Made by a program: the position numbers and the translations under genes. A DNA stretch of 21,897 bases from Candidatus Kerfeldbacteria bacterium RIFOXYC2_FULL_38_9 (GTDB taxonomy: Bacteria > Patescibacteriota > Patescibacteriia > UBA9570 > XYC2-FULL-38-9): assembly GCA_001818355.1 (NCBI GenBank), contig MHKJ01000066.1, positions 1 through 21,897 on the forward strand, given 5' to 3'. Shown piece after piece: positions 6,608-14,209 of the stretch (position 1 is its first letter; every line of letters begins with the position of its first letter). Under the pieces are notes generated by a model. It ran no database searches, was not told the origin of the DNA, and worked only from the letters and a program-made list of their open reading frames with translations.

Positions 6608-7906
6608 TCAGAGCAGCTCCTCATACAGCTGCATGACACGAGCGTTGAACTCGGCAGTGAAGACTGCCGGCTTCGCTAGGCACCCCACATTGATCTTTGC
6701 GGGTTGGCGGTAGTTGCGCGTGCGTTGCCATGCCCAGGTAAGGCCGTTTTGCAACAGGTCTTGCGGAGTGATGCTTTCACACCAATCCGCATGGTCCGCG
6801 CCAGGACAACGCAGTAGCTGACCGGTTTCCCGAATCAGGAGGCCGTTGCACAATTGCATGCAGTGGTTGATACCCGCGTATGGAGCCGGACCATACTTCC
6901 GAAAATAGTCTTCGGAGATAAGACCGCGTTGCACCGAATAGCGATGTGCCTGCGCATAGTACTGCGCAAACTGTTCCATAAACCCGCTGTCGAGCCCACG
7001 GTACAGCTTTCCGCCACAGCCGCTCCGCATGCTCGTTGTTGAACACACCGGTATACCGCGATCGGTAAAGTATCTGAAAATCTCAAATGCTTCACCAACG
7101 GTTTCGCGCGTGATCGGTGTGTTGATGAGCATGAGCCGCCCAGGTCGGCCGCGCTCAATCTCTACTTGCACGAAATACTTGTGCAACAATTTGAGAGATC
7201 GCGTCTGTACCGCCTTGTAGTCGTTGGTGTAGTCCTCCTTACCAGCGAACCCACCGCGCACAAGATGATTCGTCAGCTCTTTATCAAACGAGCGGAAGTT
7301 ATACAACATCCGCAAGTTCGAATAGCTCGCAAGCCGCTCCACAAACTGTTCTACGGTATGGATTCCCTGCTCACCAAAAAACTGTTCCACCTCCTCATCG
7401 CTTCCAAGCATTGGGTCTTTGGCAAATACGTTCAAAAGAACACCAAGCTTTGCAAAACGGTCAAGGTGAGTAAACAGTTCCGTGTCTCGCAGAAACTCCG
7501 TCGGCCCCAGATACTTGAGCGTTCGGGTGCCGAGGTGTTGAACCGCTTCCTCGATTAACGCGAAAATCTGTTCCGGGCACAAAAGATCTCTCCCCCGATA
7601 CAGATTCGGCTGCTTCACATAACAACCGCGGCAGTTCAATTTGCAATTGTTCCACAACTTTTGTACCAACAACCCCTCACGCTCATCGCTCGAAGCTGCG
7701 TTGTACTCGCGCACCAACACCGTCGGCAGCCAGTTAAATTCCAACGAGATGAGCGGTCGCATCCCATTCGGAAGCGTTTGCGTGAGCATGTTTGAAGTTG
7801 CTGTCACGCCTTCCAAACTTGCATTCATCTGAATACCGAAGCCCTGAAAGGTTTGTGAATCTGAAGAAAAAAACTGCGCAACATTCGAAAGCGGGTAAGT
7901 TTTCAT
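6608..7906 (-). CDS. radical SAM enzyme with a Cys-rich C terminus
   Basis: The protein has 432 residues. 'NCKLNCRGCY' provides the CX3CX2C motif (C88, C92, C95) that binds the 4Fe-4S cluster cleaving S-adenosylmethionine. A second set of cysteines (C349, C353, C367, C376, C409, possibly C288 and C297) could hold an auxiliary cluster, as in SPASM/Twitch-like proteins. The substrate is unknown and no small precursor-peptide gene is evident beside it. Base composition is clearly GC-richer than both flanks, and an AGAGG lies 8 nt before the ATG while most neighbours lack an SD. Both fit recent acquisition. It converges with the CDPS operon, ends at its own terminator, and has a palindrome just upstream, so it looks like an independent unit. 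Confidence 0.85.
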   Translation of the reverse strand: MKTYPLSNVAQFFSSDSQTFQGFGIQMNASLEGVTATSNMLTQTLPNGMRPLISLEFNWLPTVLVREYNAASSDEREGLLVQKLWNNCKLNCRGCYVKQPNLYRGRDLLCPEQIFALIEEAVQHLGTRTLKYLGPTEFLRDTELFTHLDRFAKLGVLLNVFAKDPMLGSDEEVEQFFGEQGIHTVEQFVERLASYSNLRMLYNFRSFDKELTNHLVRGGFAGKEDYTNDYKAVQTRSLKLLHKYFVQVEIERGRPGRLMLINTPITRETVGEAFEIFRYFTDRGIPVCSTTSMRSGCGGKLYRGLDSGFMEQFAQYYAQAHRYSVQRGLISEDYFRKYGPAPYAGINHCMQLCNGLLIRETGQLLRCPGADHADWCESITPQDLLQNGLTWAWQRTRNYRQPAKINVGCLAKPAVFTAEFNARVMQLYEELL

Positions 7907-7939
7907 GATTTTTGCCTCTGTTTTGCATGTTAACGTTCA

Positions 7940-7960
7940 TCTCAAGAGGTATTCTTGAGA
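7940..7960 (-). promoter_or_regulatory. palindrome in the radical SAM leader
   Basis: TCTCAAGA (7940-7947) and TCTTGAGA (7953-7960) form a perfect 8-bp inverted repeat with a 5-nt spacer, 33 bp before the ATG at 7906. A possible minus-strand promoter (TAAACA 7996-7991, 17 bp, TATTCT 7973-7968) would start near 7961. That places the palindrome at the very start of the transcript, as an operator or an RNA hairpin. Confidence 0.45.
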
Positions 7961-8122
7961 ACAGAAAAGAATATCAGCAAAACACCTAATTGTTTATACA
8001 CACACCGACGTAATACTAAATACTTGTTATTTTTTAGCTAATATTATATAATAATAGTGTCGAAATATTTTCCACAAAATAATATGTTACATTTTATTAT
8101 TTTAAGGTATAGAAATAAGCAT

Positions 8123-8151
8123 TTGACAGTCATTATTCAATAATGTATCAT
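8123..8151 (+). promoter_or_regulatory. promoter of the abiE-type operon
   Basis: TTGACA (8123-8128), 17 bp, TATCAT (8146-8151): eleven of twelve consensus positions. The expected start lies near 8158, inside the inverted repeat at 8149-8179. Confidence 0.7.
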
Positions 8152-8179
8152 AAAGGTAAGATTTTTTCTTACCTTTATG
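8149..8179. promoter_or_regulatory. operator-like inverted repeat of the abiE-type operon
   Basis: Perfect 13-bp arms (8149-8161 and 8167-8179, left arm CATAAAGGTAAGA) flank TTTTT. The repeat covers the end of the -10 box and the predicted start, ending 19 bp before the antitoxin ATG. AbiEi antitoxins are known to repress their own operons by binding inverted repeats, so this is the likely AbiEi site. An RNA hairpin in the leader is the alternative. Confidence 0.65.
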
Positions 8180-8198
8180 TCTCAAAGTAGTAATTTTT

Positions 8199-8771
8199 AT
8201 GGATAATCCCCTTATTTTACTGGAAAGATCAAAAAAAACAGTCTTTACAACAAAAGAGCTGGCTATTTTTTGGGGTGAACAAAACATCCAAACATTAAAA
8301 TCGAAAATTAACTACTATGTAAAAAGGGGCAAAATCATTAACCTTAGAAAAGGTTTGTATGCAAAAAATGAACACTACAACCAACATGAACTGGCAGTAA
8401 GTATTTTTGTTCCGTCATATATTAGTTTTGAAACCATTCTGCAAAAAAATGGAATAAACTTTCAATATTATGAAACAATTTTTATTGCCAGCATTCGATC
8501 AGCAACTACCACCATTCATAATCAACTGTTCCAATTTCGTAAACTGAAAAAAGATGTTCTTTACAACACCAATGGACTTGTTCATAAAGAAACATATACA
8601 GAAGCATCAACAGAACGTGCTGTGTTAGACCTTCTGTATTTGAATAAATTAGAACATCTGGATAATCCTCGAGGAGTTAATTGGAACAAATGTGAAGAAT
8701 TGGCTCCACTCTACAATAATCAACAACTCATAAAACGTTTAAAAATTTTACGAAAACAATTTGCAGAATAA
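8199..8771 (+). CDS. abiEi: AbiEi-like antitoxin with an N-terminal winged helix
   Basis: The 190-residue protein is the antitoxin half of a type IV toxin-antitoxin pair. Residues about 9-58 form a winged helix ending in 'INLRKGLYA', the typical AbiEi wing. The central part has 'PSYISFETIL' and 'TEASTERAVLDLLYL', both AbiEi hallmarks (usually 'S..sAL' and 'a.pEkAllDll'). It should neutralise the nucleotidyltransferase encoded 8 bp downstream and repress the operon through the inverted repeat at 8149-8179. It is on the short side, as many AbiEi proteins have 200-280 residues. The start is set by the promoter and repeat; there is no SD. Confidence 0.85.
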   Translation: MDNPLILLERSKKTVFTTKELAIFWGEQNIQTLKSKINYYVKRGKIINLRKGLYAKNEHYNQHELAVSIFVPSYISFETILQKNGINFQYYETIFIASIRSATTTIHNQLFQFRKLKKDVLYNTNGLVHKETYTEASTERAVLDLLYLNKLEHLDNPRGVNWNKCEELAPLYNNQQLIKRLKILRKQFAE

Positions 8772-8779
8772 ATATCACT

Positions 8780-9481
8780 ATGCTCAACAAAGAAAAACAT
8801 CATCAAATTTTACTTCAAATCACCAAAGATATTTATACAAATATTCATATTTCTTCGTTACTTGGTTTTAAAGGCGGCACAGCCGCATATTTAATTTATA
8901 ATTTACCACGTTTTTCAGTTGATCTTGATTTTGATTTAATTGATCCAACACCAGAGTGTATTGCCACAGTACATCAAGAGATGCATACAATTCTTCAGCA
9001 CTATGGAACCATTGAAAATGAATACCAAAAAAACTATACGCTGTTTTTTCTATTATCCTATGAAGCACAACATCATCATATTAAAATAGATATTTCAACT
9101 CGTGGTTGGTACAATGAGTATACGGTTCAAGAATACTTGGGTATTCCAATGTTAGTAATGAACCCGCCATACATGTTTGCAAACAAACTGGCAGCGCTTA
9201 CGGATAGAAAAAAAGTGTTTATGCGAGATGTGTATGATATTTGGTATTTTTTTACGAAGCGTTGGGAGATAGAAGAATCTGTTATTCAAAAACGTACAGG
9301 AAAAACGTTAAAGCAATATATTACCAAAGATTGCATACCAGTAATTGAACAAATTAAAAATGAAGAGCTTTTACTGGGGCTTGGAGAATACCTGAATGAA
9401 TCACAGCGAAATTTTGTAAAAACAAAACTGAAGCAAGAGGTGTTATTTCAATTACGTATTCTTGCAGATTCATTGGAATAA
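8780..9481 (+). CDS. abiEii: AbiEii-type nucleotidyltransferase toxin
   Basis: The 233-residue protein is a DNA polymerase beta-fold nucleotidyltransferase of the AbiEii family, the toxin of AbiE phage-defence and plasmid-stability systems. 'FKGGTAAYLIYNLPRFSVDL' gives the GGT motif (G32-T34) and the metal-binding D48 and D50. A third acidic residue follows in 'IKIDIS' (D104). 'ANKLAAL' and 'MRDVYDIWYF' (K136, R149, D150, D153) match the family's second conserved block. The active site looks complete. It lies 8 bp after the antitoxin gene with no SD, so translation probably follows the upstream cistron. Known relatives inactivate tRNAs by adding nucleotides; the target here is not known. Confidence 0.88.
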   Translation: MLNKEKHHQILLQITKDIYTNIHISSLLGFKGGTAAYLIYNLPRFSVDLDFDLIDPTPECIATVHQEMHTILQHYGTIENEYQKNYTLFFLLSYEAQHHHIKIDISTRGWYNEYTVQEYLGIPMLVMNPPYMFANKLAALTDRKKVFMRDVYDIWYFFTKRWEIEESVIQKRTGKTLKQYITKDCIPVIEQIKNEELLLGLGEYLNESQRNFVKTKLKQEVLFQLRILADSLE

Positions 9482-9495
9482 TGAAATAAAACACT

Positions 9496-10263
9496 ATGAT
9501 TTATCAAAAAATTTTACAACAACTGGGATTTTCAAAAAAAGAAGTGGCGGTGTATGCGGCGTTATTGGAATTGGATAGCGCAACAGCCGGGGAAATTGCC
9601 GACAAAACAGAAATAAACCGCACCAGTTGCTACGATATTTTAGATTCGCTCATGAAAAAAGGCATCGTCAGCAAATTCAAAAAAAAGACCAAAATCTATT
9701 TTCATGCCGGCGACCCAAAACGCTTAATTAGCTACCTCGAACGCGAGCGTGAAGAAGCAAACAAAAAAATCACCAAGCAACAACAACTCGTCAAAGAAGC
9801 ACTCCCTGAACTCAGCTCCCTTCTTCACCCGCAAAGCACCAAACCGAAAGTGACATTTTTTGAAGGCGAAAAAGGCATGCGTGAAGCATATGAAGACACG
9901 TTGGATGCGAAAAAAGTTATTCTTGCCTACGCAAATGTGAAAACGATGCATGAGGGCTTGCCAAACTTTTTTCCGGAATATTACAAACGAAGAACGAAAG
10001 CGGGCATTTCCATAAAAGCTATTATCCCTCAAAACGAACCCTCAAAAGAACGCGCTAAACGTGATACAGAAGAATTACGACAAACCGTATTTCTACCAAA
10101 CTCTGAAATGACATTTTCACCGGAAGTCAACATTTATAACAACAAAGTTTTGATTGCTTCGTGGAAAGAAAAAATGGCAGTCATTATAGAATCAAAAGAA
10201 CTGGCTGATTTACAAAAGCTCATTTATAATTTATTGTGGAATTACCTCAAAAAAGACGCGTAA
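9496..10263 (+). CDS. TrmB-family transcriptional regulator
   Basis: The 255-residue protein starts with a TrmB-type winged helix ('LGFSKKEVAVYAALLELDSA', then 'EINRTSCYDILDSLMKKGIV', residues about 10-60). A short coiled segment rich in Glu and Lys follows (about 78-105), then a C-terminal effector-like domain of about 140 residues containing 'VTFFEGEKGMREAYED' and 'IYNNKVLIAS'. This layout is common for TrmB-like regulators in Patescibacteria and archaea; the ligand is unknown. It begins 14 bp after abiEii on the same strand with no clear promoter of its own, so it may be co-transcribed. It may regulate the toxin operon or be an unrelated passenger. Confidence 0.8.
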   Translation: MIYQKILQQLGFSKKEVAVYAALLELDSATAGEIADKTEINRTSCYDILDSLMKKGIVSKFKKKTKIYFHAGDPKRLISYLEREREEANKKITKQQQLVKEALPELSSLLHPQSTKPKVTFFEGEKGMREAYEDTLDAKKVILAYANVKTMHEGLPNFFPEYYKRRTKAGISIKAIIPQNEPSKERAKRDTEELRQTVFLPNSEMTFSPEVNIYNNKVLIASWKEKMAVIIESKELADLQKLIYNLLWNYLKKDA

Positions 10264-10377
10264 CAATAATGAATGGCGTCCTATTGTACTAGGTTAAATG
10301 CTATGCCGGTTACTGAAGTATCATAAAAAGATCTTAAATCCATATTTTATAATTTTAATTTATCCTTGAAATATAAC

Positions 10378-10405
10378 TTGACATGTTAAATTTAAAGGGT
10401 ATAAT
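10378..10405 (+). promoter_or_regulatory. perfect-consensus promoter giving a leaderless start
   Basis: TTGACA (10378-10383), 16 bp, TATAAT (10400-10405). The predicted start near 10412-10413 coincides with the ATG at 10413. The upstream in-frame ATGs at 10383 and 10404 lie inside the promoter and cannot be used. Confidence 0.75.
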
Positions 10406-10412
10406 GAATAGT

Positions 10413-11636
10413 ATGAAGGATCGAATACTCACAAAAACCATTAAAAAGGCATGCACAACGTTCCCTGCTGTGGTCGTAACCGGCCCGCGGCAATCAGGAA
10501 AAACCACATTGCTGAAAAATGAATTTGGCAAAACACACACCTTTGTTTCTTTGGAAGACCCAAACATGCGCATGCGAGCAAAAACAGACCCGTTGGCATT
10601 TCTTGAGCAATATAAACCGCCGGTCATATTGGATGAAATTCAATATGTGCCAGAACTTCTTTCATATATCAAAACGAAAATAGATCAGGAAAGAACACCG
10701 GGAAATTGGCTATTGAGCGGCTCACAAAATTTTGTGTTAATGGATAATATTAGTCAATCGCTTGCTGGACGAGTCGCGGTTTTATCATTGCTTCCACTCA
10801 CACTATCTGAACAAATGAATCAAGGAGAAAACGCATTATCTATAACACAATGGTTATCGACACTTTCGAAATTACCACAACAGCAAAATAAAATTGAAAT
10901 CGCAGAATGGATTTTAAGAGGTGCATATCCGGAAATTGTTACCAACAAAAAAGTAGATCGTAAACTATGGTGTGGTTCCTACATTGCCACATATTTAGAA
11001 CGAGATGTACGTAATATGGCGCAAGTTGGAGATTTAAATCAATTTGAACTTTTTTTAAAGCAGTGTGCTATTCGAACCGGACAACTATTAAATCTTACAG
11101 AATTAGCGCGTGACGTTGGTATAAGTGTTACAACAGCAAAACGCTGGCTCTCTTTACTTGAAACAAGTTATCAAGTCCATTTATTGCAACCATATTATAA
11201 AAATTTAGGTAAACGATTGGTGAAAAGGCCAAAAATGTATTTTGTCGATACGGCTATTGCCACCTATTTAATGGGTATTCACGAAGCAGAAACACTATTG
11301 AATAGTCCTCATTTTGGTGCTTTGTTTGAAAGTGCAGTTATCAATGAATGTGTAAAACGATTTACTAATTTTGGTGATGATAAAACAATCTATTTTATTC
11401 GTACCCAAGATAATCTAGAAATCGATTTAGCAATTGAAAATAATCAAAAATTGCATCTATTTGAAATAAAAAGCGCAAAAACTATTACGCCTAAACATGC
11501 GGTGTCGCTTATCAAAATACAAAAAGAATGGCAACAAGATGTTGCACAAGCAAGTATCATTTCACGCGCAGATGATAATTTTTTATTGGTAAACGGCATC
11601 ATGAATTATCATTGGCTTACTGTTTTAAACGCCTAA
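10413..11636 (+). CDS. AAA-family ATPase with C-terminal DUF4143 domain
   Basis: The 407-residue protein, counted from the ATG at 10413, has Walker A 'GPRQSGKTT' (24-32), Walker B 'VILDEIQ' (71-77), a sensor-like 'LSGSQNF', and 'SLAGRVAVLSLLPLTLSE', which is typical of AAA_14 proteins. The C-terminal half contains the DUF4143 domain with a nuclease-like core: 'GALFESAVINE', then 'YFIRTQDNLEIDLAIE' and 'LFEIKSAKT', resembling the E-x-D...E-x-K arrangement of restriction-type nucleases. Proteins of this kind are frequent in prokaryotes and sometimes proposed to act in defence or DNA metabolism, but their role is unsettled. The start was chosen because the consensus promoter overlaps the earlier ATGs. 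It is followed 21 bp later by deoC. Confidence 0.85.
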   Translation: MKDRILTKTIKKACTTFPAVVVTGPRQSGKTTLLKNEFGKTHTFVSLEDPNMRMRAKTDPLAFLEQYKPPVILDEIQYVPELLSYIKTKIDQERTPGNWLLSGSQNFVLMDNISQSLAGRVAVLSLLPLTLSEQMNQGENALSITQWLSTLSKLPQQQNKIEIAEWILRGAYPEIVTNKKVDRKLWCGSYIATYLERDVRNMAQVGDLNQFELFLKQCAIRTGQLLNLTELARDVGISVTTAKRWLSLLETSYQVHLLQPYYKNLGKRLVKRPKMYFVDTAIATYLMGIHEAETLLNSPHFGALFESAVINECVKRFTNFGDDKTIYFIRTQDNLEIDLAIENNQKLHLFEIKSAKTITPKHAVSLIKIQKEWQQDVAQASIISRADDNFLLVNGIMNYHWLTVLNA

Positions 11637-11657
11637 AAAATAAAATATTATAAAATT

Positions 11658-12323
11658 ATGCAACTGAACAAATATATTGATCACACTTTGTTAAAAAGCA
11701 ATGTCACGCGGGCAGATATTAAGAAATTGTGTATTGAGGCGCGAGAGTGTGGTTTTTTTAGCGTGTGTGTTAATCCTTTGTGGGTGTCTTTTTGTAAAAA
11801 AGAACTGGCGGACAGCGAGGTAAAAACCGTTTGTGTGATTGGCTTTCCTTTAGGCGCCAATACTTCCGCTATCAAATCAGCTGAAACCAAGCAAGCCGTT
11901 ATTGATGGCGCAGATGAAATAGACATGGTATTAGCTTTGGGTTTATTTTTGGGCAATGAAGCAGAAGCGGCTCAAAAAGATATTGAAGAAGTGGTAAAAG
12001 CCGCCAACGGCAAACCGGTAAAAGTTATTCTGGAAACACACCTGTTAACTAACGGACAAAAAAAACAAGCCTGTGAAATTGCCAAAACGGCAGGCGCGCA
12101 ATTTGTAAAAACCTCCACCGGTTTTACCGGAGGTGGCGCCACCATCGCCGATGTTAAACTGATGCGCGCCACAGTGGGCGTTGATATGGGAGTAAAAGCC
12201 AGCGGCGGCATTGCCAATCAAAACGAAGCTCTGGCCATGATTGAAGCGGGCGCCAACAGATTAGGCGCCTCTAAAGGAGTGGCAATTGTTACAGGCACAA
12301 CCGGAGATAAAACAACTTATTAA
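11658..12323 (+). CDS. deoC: deoxyribose-phosphate aldolase
   Basis: A cytosolic class I aldolase that splits 2-deoxy-D-ribose 5-phosphate into glyceraldehyde 3-phosphate and acetaldehyde, linking nucleoside salvage to glycolysis. The 221-residue protein has the usual length. 'YIDHTLLK' opens the barrel. 'GADEIDMV' supplies the conserved Asp (D86 region). 'FVKTSTGF' carries the Schiff-base lysine K151, and 'GVKASGGI' the second lysine K180. 'RLGASKGV' binds phosphate. It lies 21 bp after the ATPase gene with no SD; a TATTAT at 11646-11651 could allow a near-leaderless start of its own, but no -35 is evident. It converges with the malic enzyme gene with a single base between the two stops. Confidence 0.97.
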   Translation: MQLNKYIDHTLLKSNVTRADIKKLCIEARECGFFSVCVNPLWVSFCKKELADSEVKTVCVIGFPLGANTSAIKSAETKQAVIDGADEIDMVLALGLFLGNEAEAAQKDIEEVVKAANGKPVKVILETHLLTNGQKKQACEIAKTAGAQFVKTSTGFTGGGATIADVKLMRATVGVDMGVKASGGIANQNEALAMIEAGANRLGASKGVAIVTGTTGDKTTY

Positions 12324-12324
12324 T

Positions 12325-13479
12325 TTAATAACTATTTTTAGCGCAATTGCTCACGGCTTTTGCCACAACAGCAACTACGTTTTTATCTAGAGCGTCTGGA
12401 ATAATATTTTCAGGCGTTGGATTTTTTACATAATTTGCCAGCGCGTCGGCGGCAGCAAGCTTCATTTCTTCAGTTATTTGAGGTGCGTGAACATCGAGTA
12501 CGCCACGGAAAATTCCGGGAAAAGCCAAAACATTATTTACTTGATTTGGAAAATCACTGCGTCCGGTACCTACAATAGCCGCCCCTGCCGCTCGAGCTTC
12601 GTCTGGCATAATTTCCGGAATGGGATTAGCCATAGCAAAAATAATAGGGTCGGTATTCATAGAGCGCACCATGGTTGGCGTAACAATACCAGGAGCACTA
12701 ACGCCAATAAACACATCGGCATTTTTCATGGCATCGGTTAAATTTCCGGTAATATTTTTTGGATTAGTAAGCGCTAGTAATTTCTTTTTAGACTCATTTA
12801 GACTCTGGCGATTTTTTGCAACAATACCTTTACTATCAACGGCCACAATGTTTTTAGCGCCACGGGCCAATAAAATTTTTGCAATTGCTACTCCGGCCGC
12901 GCCAGCTCCGCTGATAACTATTTTAATATCTGCAAATTTGCGGTTAGTTAAATTTAGAGCATTAATCAACCCGGCTAAAACCACTACAGCCGTGCCATGT
13001 TGATCATCGTGAAAAACCGGAATGTGCATTTCTTTTTTTAAGCGTTCTTCAATTTCAAAACAACGCGGGGCGCTAATGTCTTCTAAATTAATACCACCAA
13101 AAGTAGGCTCTAAGGCTTTTACAATTTTAATAATTTCTTCAACATCTTGTGTGGCAAGCATCAGGGGAAATGCATCCACGTTGCCAAATTCTTTAAAAAG
13201 TACAGCCTTCCCTTCCATAACCGGCAAGCCTGCTTCTGCACCAATATTACCAAGTCCTAAAACCGCTGAACCATCACTAATCACTGCCACTAAATTGCGG
13301 CGAGCAGTATATTTCCAAACATCTTCAACATTTTCTGCTATTTTTTTACAAGGCTCGGCAACACCAGGGCTATAAGCCAAACTTAGATCTTCACGGCTGG
13401 TAATTTTAGTTTTTACAGCTAACCCAATTTTTCCTGGATATTTTTTATGCAGAGCCAGGGCTTTTTCTTTTTGATCCAT
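12325..13479 (-). CDS. malic enzyme (malate dehydrogenase, decarboxylating)
   Basis: Converts malate to pyruvate and CO2 with reduction of NAD(P). The 384-residue protein matches the short bacterial type. 'LAYSPGVAEPC' carries catalytic Tyr36. 'VMEGKAVLFKEF' carries Lys91. 'INLEDISAPRCFEIE' and 'FHDDQHGTA' bind the divalent metal and malate. 'ISGAGAAGVAIAK' (from about 190) is the dinucleotide-binding loop, followed by an acidic end of strand 2 in 'VAVDSKG', which hints at NAD preference. 'TGRSDFPNQVNN' closes the site. The ATG lies 1 bp after the stop of the exported-protein gene, so it is the last cistron of the sigma-factor operon and probably under its control. This is an odd partner for an envelope-type regulon. 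Confidence 0.96.
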   Translation of the reverse strand: MDQKEKALALHKKYPGKIGLAVKTKITSREDLSLAYSPGVAEPCKKIAENVEDVWKYTARRNLVAVISDGSAVLGLGNIGAEAGLPVMEGKAVLFKEFGNVDAFPLMLATQDVEEIIKIVKALEPTFGGINLEDISAPRCFEIEERLKKEMHIPVFHDDQHGTAVVVLAGLINALNLTNRKFADIKIVISGAGAAGVAIAKILLARGAKNIVAVDSKGIVAKNRQSLNESKKKLLALTNPKNITGNLTDAMKNADVFIGVSAPGIVTPTMVRSMNTDPIIFAMANPIPEIMPDEARAAGAAIVGTGRSDFPNQVNNVLAFPGIFRGVLDVHAPQITEEMKLAAADALANYVKNPTPENIIPDALDKNVVAVVAKAVSNCAKNSY

Positions 13480-13480
13480 G

Positions 13481-14209
13481 CTATTTTTGGTTTAGAGTGT
13501 TAATTTGGGCATTGATATTTTGAATTTCATTTTTTACCACCGCCAGTTTTTCCGTGCGGGCCGTACTATTATCAGCTTGGGCTAAAGATTGCATATCGTT
13601 TTCCAGCTCCGCAATCGCTTGATCGATATTGGCGGTATCTTTATTTTGTTGTTGTAAGCTAGTCGCGGCTTGTTTTAACACCCCGATGATTTGTTGATTT
13701 TTAGCACTAGTTTGATCTTTTTTGCCGTTTAAAGCGCTTTGTAAAGTGTTTTTTTGTTGAGTTAGTCTTGGTAAGCGAGATTGTAAAACTTGGGTCAGTT
13801 GCGAACCGTTGTTTTTCAGTTCGTCGGTAGATTTGGAATTTTTTATATTTGTAATTTGCGCCTGCATGATAGTGCGCATTTCTCCCAGAGTGGAGAGCAA
13901 AATCGATTTGCTGTTGTCAGAAAGAGTAGAATTTTCCCGCACATTTTTTTCTTGACCGATGAATTTTCCCACTATAGTTTGCACGGCATTTTGTAAACGC
14001 ATAATGGCATCAACAGGTGTGGGTTTATTTTTTTCTGTATTCAAAACAGGGGTGTTGATATTTTTATTGGGAAGTTGAATATTAATGTTATTATTGTTTT
14101 TTAAATCAGCCTTAATATTTGGTTGCGCGGTAGTGACCCAGGGGAAAAAGAAAAAAAATAAAACAAGCAGATAACTTAATTTTGGAATTTTTAATGAGGA
14201 CAACTTCAT
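13481..14209 (-). CDS. exported helical protein of the sigma-factor operon
   Basis: The 242-residue protein has a clear signal peptide: basic 'MKLSSLKIPK', a hydrophobic stretch ending in 'FFFFFPW', and a likely cut after 'VTTA' (A28/Q29). The mature part begins with an Asn-rich segment (about 30-62). Long Gln/Asn/Lys helices follow (about 66-240) with no cysteines, probably a coiled coil or helical bundle outside the membrane. I do not recognise a family, though DUF5667-like exported helical proteins occur in similar operons. The ATG overlaps the preceding anti-sigma-like gene by 4 bp, and its stop precedes the malic enzyme ATG by 1 bp. It may be the sensor or output of the sigma system. Confidence 0.75.
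   Translation of the reverse strand: MKLSSLKIPKLSYLLVLFFFFFPWVTTAQPNIKADLKNNNNINIQLPNKNINTPVLNTEKNKPTPVDAIMRLQNAVQTIVGKFIGQEKNVRENSTLSDNSKSILLSTLGEMRTIMQAQITNIKNSKSTDELKNNGSQLTQVLQSRLPRLTQQKNTLQSALNGKKDQTSAKNQQIIGVLKQAATSLQQQNKDTANIDQAIAELENDMQSLAQADNSTARTEKLAVVKNEIQNINAQINTLNQK

Noticed and set aside
6854..7558. Plus-strand open frames opposite the radical SAM gene
   Set aside because: They are shadows caused by the higher GC content; their translations show no motifs, while the minus-strand frame has a full CX3CX2C motif.
12317..12331. Perfect 15-nt palindrome over the convergent deoC and malic enzyme stops, as a terminator
   Set aside because: The stem is all A/T with a 1-nt centre and lacks a T run; it follows from two facing TAA codons.
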